Under the pieces are notes generated by a model, which saw only the letters and a program-made list of their open reading frames with translations, had not been told where the DNA came from and did no database searches. Of a DNA stretch of 64,000 nucleotides, positions 60,801-64,000 are shown in pieces. Source of the stretch: Arthrobacter sp. (lineage in GTDB: Bacteria; Actinomycetota; Actinomycetes; Actinomycetales; Micrococcaceae); assembly GCA_031277795.1 (NCBI GenBank), contig JAITLQ010000013.1:223566-287565 (forward strand). The letters run 5' to 3'. Positions within the stretch are counted from its first letter, which is position 1, and each line of letters opens with the position of its first letter. Position numbers and translations under genes: made by a program.

Positions 60801-60872
60801 CAGGTCATCACCTCCCCCTCGGTCTTGGGACGGTCCGGCCGGGCTTGACCCGGGACTGGGGCGTGAGGCCAT
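57870..60872 (-). CDS. FtsK/SpoIIIE-type DNA translocase (conjugation coupling protein) with tandem N-terminal repeats
   Basis: The 1000-aa protein starts at the ATG at 60872. Two membrane helices lie at about 28-48 and 56-75. Five related modules of about 95-105 residues follow (about 90-165, 200-285, 295-382, 390-475, 480-563), each with the pattern F-R-x-x-x-E-E-x-(4)-R-M-x-x-D. The motor has Walker A GPTGGGKT at 630-637, AADPKRIELSPF at 656-667 and Walker B PVLVILDEYLI at 715-725; IQRPD gives a later motor motif. It resembles TcpA/FtsK coupling proteins that push DNA into the secretion channel. The repeats are unusual. A C-terminal acidic/Pro-rich linker and small domain end it. Confidence 0.78.
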   Translation of the reverse strand: MASRPSPGSSPAGPSQDRGGGDDLPATSVMMMWATGGSLLLALAGVYLNAKYPQPWWLPAAAGAAVLAALFAWAWHTAAKRERAREHVEALLVSGIGGTSLRGARIVTSGRLNPEGVPTSLLIELPAHTPMHDPVFRSAFEEHFHTVMGTPHLDAVWKPKRRTVALSGLQRPAKNKTLAPQRRKVVAHDLHAESRALLSRFVEVLYKGFFSDGGRILAITAPGPGAGEDFFPTFVQLSFGAAAPIHEVEFRKGFEEAFSTRMDADEARLMWNASSRSVEIAAIRLTEEQRLAKLLRTRATDFLSTVVKDFTTDGGAVLQADKDGGTGFANRLVIRFGSHAPVFSKPFREDMEEKICARMGADAVEASWNVAQHTVEVYALTLSREEKLSRTLKRNAEAFLNTMLPGFTADKGHISAAGAGTRNGFPHLLEVSFGPSAPLYDEAFRDGLEEKLRARMGVDAVSATWDIAAGTLTAQGRDFTARERAEHNAFERAKVLLTRLFGRVPLRIEVPEYHEFGGIKDLLVPTRVLMSYGSTTLDGSDLFKRRLEAVAALKFGGRWQANFDSVNDQGVLEPKPEMPTMARHPGLSLYPKREGIPKSQTLYYGVDEAGNNRGWDVGTKSTMPHALIAGPTGGGKTTVLRSLVMGAVACGMPVLAADPKRIELSPFVGFPGIWVATAPEDMANLIDSVHALMHKRNNQTEAANVTKQPQPVFEPVLVILDEYLILRQLLNKLWKEPVEDENGKTRKRTGDHEAFGQIQGMLALARSSNIHIVIGIQRPDASHFEQGARDNMQQRIALMRTSPQASRMLWNNDWAGTDLPLIQGRAMAAPDGLDPIEMQTFWIDDPINADGVDRETIEAFRARAHENFDGRSLPINVASFTLKPVTVDHANLPRPETAHGTEPAPAPAASVSASDALVDEQSVRCDELFPQDTVKIESDTFTVTAIDQDESDPGYLNLTLEDLYGAEQSMVLSETDWVTRVTDLSAESEGDGVSWVRDNE

Positions 60873-61253
60873 GGTCACCACCAAATCTCGTGAAAGCGTC
60901 GAGAATCCACCAACCCCCTTGACACGGTGTGATACGCTGGACCTCTTTTGAAGGGACGAAGTCCCGGAATTAGAGGACCAGCGAGTCACCCCGCATCAAC
61001 GAGGTAGGAACTCGCGAACGCGGCGCTTGGGTTGACTAGACCGGTCCCCAGCCTACTCCGGCAGTCACAAACACCCCACGTTTGAGCCTCGATATCTGGA
61101 AGTTGCGGCTGTGAATACCCCGAATGCATGGTGTGCGTAAGCCATGAATACGTGGGTCAGAGGCACTCAAACACCAGCGTTCGTGGTCCGAGCGCCGTCC
61201 GGCAGATACGGTGAAAGCGCCCAACCACGCATTCACAAAGGAATCGCGCCCCC
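60873..61253. other. 381-nt divergent intergenic region with structured RNA candidate
   Basis: The gap between the FtsK-like gene (minus) and the gene at 61254 (plus) contains a nested stem: 60935-60946 pairs with 60972-60983 (one mismatch) enclosing the hairpin 60953-60957/60961-60965. A further 6-bp stem 60981-60986/61010-61015 shares its first bases. TTGACA (60919) and TACGCT (60933) lie just before the structure on the plus strand. No ORF is supported. Confidence 0.4.
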
Positions 61254-61964
61254 ATGAGCGACACCCCACACGCCCCGTCTCTCGGTAGAGGGAATGAGCT
61301 ACCCGACTGGATGCGCGCACCTTCAGTCGAACCCAGCACGCCCGAGCCCCAGGCGCCTCACGCCGGCACAGAGGTCCAGGGGACTGATCCATCCACGCAT
61401 CCGGCAAACGGAGGCGACAGCCTGGCAACAGGCGCTCCAAGCCTCGCGGAACACGGGAAACGGCGCAGGGACGCCCGTGAGCATCAAACCGTGGGCACAG
61501 AGAACGCTACTGCCGGAGAAGCCAAAGCTACTGCGCGCGAAATCGTTCGTAGCGAATTTGCGCTCTACGCAGACCAAATCAGTGCCCTAGACATGATCAT
61601 CGCGGAGATCAAGTCAGTGAATAGAACGGGCAAAACCAATAGAGGCAAAGAGCGACTGAGTCGACAAACTCTTCTCCGTGTCGCGGCGGATTTCCTCATT
61701 GAACACGCCGATGAGCTACGCGGTGACAGTCACGCCAAGCTATTGGGCTCACTTAACAACCTCACGAACCAACAGGGAATGCGACGTGAAAATTCCACCG
61801 CACGCGGAGAAGCCTCCGGCACGAACGAACAGCACGCGGAACTACTATCTTCTGGTAGCGGCGATGGTGCTATTGCCGTTAGCGCCAACGCTGATGGGCT
61901 CGGATCTGGGGGTCTACATATCTCTATTCACATCGACGGCCTTGATCGCCTTCGGAATCATTAG
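61254..61964 (+). CDS. hypothetical DNA-associated protein
   Basis: The 236-aa product starts after AAAGGAATCG. The first about 95 residues are Pro/Ala/His-rich and unstructured. The middle has a charged helical part (SEFALYADQISALDMIIAEI) and SRQTLLRVAADFLIEHADEL, like the small helical domains of RHH-type or relaxosome accessory proteins. The last 60 residues are Gly/Ser/His-rich and are read in a region that also encodes the next gene in another frame (overlap 179 nt), which is odd. Confidence 0.5.
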   Translation: MSDTPHAPSLGRGNELPDWMRAPSVEPSTPEPQAPHAGTEVQGTDPSTHPANGGDSLATGAPSLAEHGKRRRDAREHQTVGTENATAGEAKATAREIVRSEFALYADQISALDMIIAEIKSVNRTGKTNRGKERLSRQTLLRVAADFLIEHADELRGDSHAKLLGSLNNLTNQQGMRRENSTARGEASGTNEQHAELLSSGSGDGAIAVSANADGLGSGGLHISIHIDGLDRLRNH

Positions 61965-62178
61965 CCTCTTCAAGGCGGCTCGTAATCGGTCCGCAGCACC
62001 GGCGCGCAGATTCGCACCGCCACTCATCACGCTGGGTGTCGGCATGACCGTGTGCCTTCTCGTCGCCCGCCTTTCCTTCGCATCGGCCGGCCTCTTTGCA
62101 GGAATGGTGACCATGCAGCTCATCGCCATCTTGCTTGCGTTCACCCTCCAACGCATGCAGCCGAACGCACAGGGATAA
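61786..62178 (+). CDS. small membrane protein overlapping the previous gene
   Basis: The 130-aa frame from GTG at 61786 (AGGGAA about 8 nt upstream) has a basic start and four hydrophobic segments (YYLLVAAMVLLPLAP, VYISLFTSTALIAFGIISL, APPLITLGVGMTVCLLV, AGLFAGMVTMQLIAILLAF). The clear membrane pattern supports real coding, although its first third overlaps the preceding gene. A frameshift joining the two is an alternative. Confidence 0.5.
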   Translation: MKIPPHAEKPPARTNSTRNYYLLVAAMVLLPLAPTLMGSDLGVYISLFTSTALIAFGIISLFKAARNRSAAPARRFAPPLITLGVGMTVCLLVARLSFASAGLFAGMVTMQLIAILLAFTLQRMQPNAQG

Positions 62179-62475
62179 ACGAACCCCTGCTATCCGTTGT
62201 TTTCGCCCCTTCCCTTGGGCTTCCCAGTACAGGTGGAGCTCCTTGTGAGGGATGTGGCAACGCATTCAGTCAACGCTCTGTGGACGCGAACGGACGGGCC
62301 CGAGCTTTATGCGCACGCCGTCTCCCCCAGCCATTGCTAACTCAGTCAGCGTCAGGTGCGGCCGCATCTGCTGCGCCGCACTGACCTAGTTTGCCCGCGC
62401 TGGGGCCAGTGGCCGGACTGCCAGATTCGCCGGACGGGAGCACGAGGAAGTACCCGCACCCAGGCTGGCCGAACA
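62179..62475. other. intergenic region without recognised features
   Basis: About 300 nt after the membrane gene contain no supported ORF, terminator or repeat. The CTAG-rich cluster begins right after it. Confidence 0.5.
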
Positions 62476-62541
62476 CTAGGCCATGACTAGGGGTGGCCTA
62501 TGAATATGCTAGGCCTAGGCTATTGCTAGCCTAGGCCTAGG
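62476..62541. repeat. CTAG-rich cluster upstream of parA (centromere or operator candidate)
   Basis: Seven CTAG words lie within 66 nt, mostly inside GGCCTAGGCC-type palindromes such as GCTAGGCCTAGGC at 62508-62520. CTAG is normally rare in GC-rich genomes. A cluster just before a parA gene fits a partition site or the ParA/B operator. Confidence 0.6.
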
Positions 62542-62558
62542 TGTGTCATCATGTTGCC

Positions 62559-63203
62559 ATGATCCTTTTGTTTGCGAGCCAGAAGGGCGGCCCCGGCAAA
62601 TCAACGGCCGCCATGAACGTGTCCGTTGAACTTGCCCGTCTCGGACGAGATGTAGTCCTGGTGGACGCTGACAAGCAGCGCTCCTCCGCCCGCTGGGCGG
62701 AGGATAGGGCCGAGGCCGGCCACTCCCCCGCGATTGCCTGCGTTGAGAAGCGCGGCAAGGTGCACACCGCCCTTCGTGAGCTCGCCTCGCGCTACGAAAT
62801 CGTGGTTGTAGATGCAGCCGGCCACGACTCCGAAGAAGCCCGAACAGCTATGACCGTCGCTGACGCGCTGATCGCGCCCGTGAGGCCCTCCCAGCTCGAC
62901 CTCGACACCCTTGAAGACCTCGGAAACGTAGTAGAGCTCGCCCGGTCCTTCAACCCCGATCTGGTGGCTCTGGGCCTTCTCTCGCAGGTCGGCACGAATT
63001 CGAACGAGTCCGAGAGCACCGACGCCCGCGAATACATGAAGGACTACCCGCTCTTCGAGCCGCTTTCCTCCGTGATTCACTTCCGAAAGGCCTACCGCGA
63101 CGTGGTCGCCGAAGGTTTGGGAGTCGTGGAATGGACCAACAGCAAGGCAAAGGCAGAAATCAGCGTCCTGACCGCTGAAATCATCGAAAGGATGCAGAAG
63201 TGA
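62559..63203 (+). CDS. parA: ParA-family partition ATPase
   Basis: The 214-aa protein has the deviant Walker A QKGGPGKSTAAMNVSVELA (about 8-26), VVLVDADKQRSSARW with the A' Asp, and IVVVDAAGHDS as Walker B. At this size and without an N-terminal HTH it is a small, type Ib ParA. It segregates the element with the small DNA-binding protein encoded by the overlapping next gene (GTGA). The ATG at 62559 replaces an upstream in-frame GTG inside the CTAG cluster. Confidence 0.88.
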   Translation: MILLFASQKGGPGKSTAAMNVSVELARLGRDVVLVDADKQRSSARWAEDRAEAGHSPAIACVEKRGKVHTALRELASRYEIVVVDAAGHDSEEARTAMTVADALIAPVRPSQLDLDTLEDLGNVVELARSFNPDLVALGLLSQVGTNSNESESTDAREYMKDYPLFEPLSSVIHFRKAYRDVVAEGLGVVEWTNSKAKAEISVLTAEIIERMQK

Positions 63204-63484
63204 TCAAGAAGCGCACGCCCCAGCCTGAGAACGCGGCGACGGAAGAGCAGATCGAGGCCTTCGCCGCCGGCGCACACTCCCCCGCAGCGACTGCACCCGT
63301 CGCTCCTGCCGCGCCCAAGGGTCGAGCCAAGGCCTCTCGCTCACTCCTCGTGGAGTTCGAGAAGCACCCGGACGTGTCCCAGCAGCTCGCCGACGTGGCC
63401 AATCACCTTGACCGCTCCAAGCAGTGGGTCGCCATCAAGGCGCTCACCATTGGTCTCGAAGAGCTGGCCAAGCGCGACGACTAG
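63200..63484 (+). CDS. small ParB-type (ribbon-helix-helix) partition protein
   Basis: The 94-aa protein starts at a GTG overlapping the parA stop. Residues about 1-45 are flexible, Ala/Pro-rich and basic. The end has a strand-helix-helix outline (ASRSLLVEFEKHPDVSQQL, SKQWVAIKALTIGLEEL), as in ParG/Omega-type centromere-binding proteins. It probably binds the CTAG clusters on both sides of the pair and represses parA. Confidence 0.7.
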   Translation: MIKKRTPQPENAATEEQIEAFAAGAHSPAATAPVAPAAPKGRAKASRSLLVEFEKHPDVSQQLADVANHLDRSKQWVAIKALTIGLEELAKRDD

Positions 63485-63562
63485 GCCTGTCCTAGGCCTA
63501 TTGAACGTCTAGGGCCAAGCTAGTGGATGCCTAGGCTCTAACTAGCATTTGCCTAGGGCGCG
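63482..63562. repeat. CTAG-rich cluster downstream of the par genes
   Basis: Seven CTAG words in about 80 nt start in the stop codon region of the small par gene. Several are CCTAGG or CTAGGCC, as in the cluster before parA. Confidence 0.6.
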
Positions 63563-64000
63563 CTCCGTGCCCGCGCCTCTGGCCGGCCGTGCCGGCCGTG
63601 CCGCGCCTGCTACTGGCCGCCGCCCGCTGGCCGCGCCCTTGTCCGCGCTGCCCGCCGTGCCGGCGGCCCCCCGCGCGCCGGCCGCGCCTGGCCGCTCCGC
63701 GCTCGCGCCTCTGGCCGGCCGTGCCGCGCGCTCCTGGTGGTTGTGCCGTGGTTGGGGGCTCGGTAGGTTCTAGTGCTTGGCTAGCTTGGGAATAGGTTTG
63801 TCCTAGAGGGGGCCTAGGGTTTCTCTAGGGTGGGGTTGCTGTGGCGGCCGCGAGCTGCCGGCCTCCTGCTGGCCCTGGCCGCCCGCGTGCCGGCCGCCCG
63901 GCGCTCGTGGCCGTGCTGCGCCGGTGCCGCCGTGCTGCGCCCCGCGTGCCGGCGCCGCCTCGCGCCGGCCTCGGCCGCGTCGCCGGCCCCGCGTGCCGGC
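63563..64000. repeat. GC-rich low-complexity region, right flank of the element
   Basis: Short words such as GCGTGCCGGC, CCGTGCTGCGCC and GGCCGGCCGTGCC repeat irregularly to the window end. Several are reverse complements of words in 21.9-22.75 kb. A third CTAG cluster (five copies) interrupts it at 63772-63826. No supported gene. Confidence 0.65.

Larger units (their letters stand above)
22746..63484. mobile_element. plasmid-like conjugative element (integrated, or joined in assembly)
   Basis: The segment has lower and more variable GC than the flanking chromosome. It contains addiction modules, a putative Rep, ParA with a small centromere-binding protein, Lsr2, an FtsK-like translocase and a type IV secretion operon. 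Both ends lie next to GC-rich low-complexity DNA in inverse orientation. No integrase, relaxase or attachment duplication was found, so exact ends are unknown. Confidence 0.55.

Noticed and set aside
60919..60938. TTGACA/TACGCT as a standard promoter pair
   Set aside because: The spacer is only 8 nt, so they cannot act together as -35 and -10; TACGCT alone remains possible.

Overview
The window looks like DNA from a high-GC Gram-positive bacterium, most likely an actinobacterium of the order Micrococcales. The coding bias is strongly G/C at third positions, many starts are GTG, several genes look leaderless (TANNNT 12-13 nt before the start codon), and the gene set is actinobacterial: ino1, pcnA-NUDIX-murJ-pseudokinase-trxB-trxA, and Lsr2. 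No rRNA, tRNA or CRISPR was found.

Region 1 (1-21.3 kb) is chromosomal. It holds the end of a GT87 membrane mannosyltransferase, a lipoprotein, and a wall- or capsule-polymer cluster. That cluster has a CMP-sialate/ulosonate synthetase fused to a HAD phosphatase, a NeuB-type synthase, a GT2 glycosyltransferase and four polysialyltransferase-like or GT-B-like proteins in a tightly coupled operon. It probably builds a nonulosonic-acid polymer (capsule or teichulosonic acid). Next come inositol-phosphate synthase, three tiny genes with strong ribosome binding sites, pcnA, and the syntenic NUDIX-murJ-pseudokinase-trxB-trxA block, with a SigH/SigR-type promoter before trxB.

Region 2 (21.3-22.85 kb) has no convincing gene. 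It carries tandem repeats and about 0.8 kb of extremely GC-rich low-complexity DNA. Related low-complexity DNA, in opposite orientation, begins at 63.56 kb and runs off the window.

Region 3 (22.9-63.5 kb) is a plasmid-like conjugative element of lower and uneven GC. It has two Phd/RelE-type addiction modules and an alarmone-hydrolase plus RelA/SpoT-like pair resembling a toxSAS system. It also has a divergent protein with family-B polymerase-like motifs coupled to an HTH protein, and a long minus-strand Gram-positive type IV secretion operon (VirB4-, VirB6-, VirB8-, VirB3/B2-like proteins and a lytic transglycosylase/M23 hydrolase). Woven into that operon are a sortase and surface proteins with LAHTG sorting signals, including a VaFE-type adhesin. 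The rest is a putative winged-helix Rep, small regulators, Lsr2, an FtsK-like translocase with repeated N-terminal modules, and a ParA/small centromere-binding protein pair flanked by CTAG-rich clusters. Neither a relaxase nor an integrase is visible.

The most interesting points are the polymerase-like/HTH pair on an element flanked by inverted GC-rich DNA (possible linear-replicon biology), the candidate toxSAS pair, the conjugation operon that carries its own adhesins and sortase, the repeat-bearing FtsK-like protein, the CTAG centromere-like clusters, and a promoter architecture shared by two polymer genes. All functions are inferred from the sequence alone.
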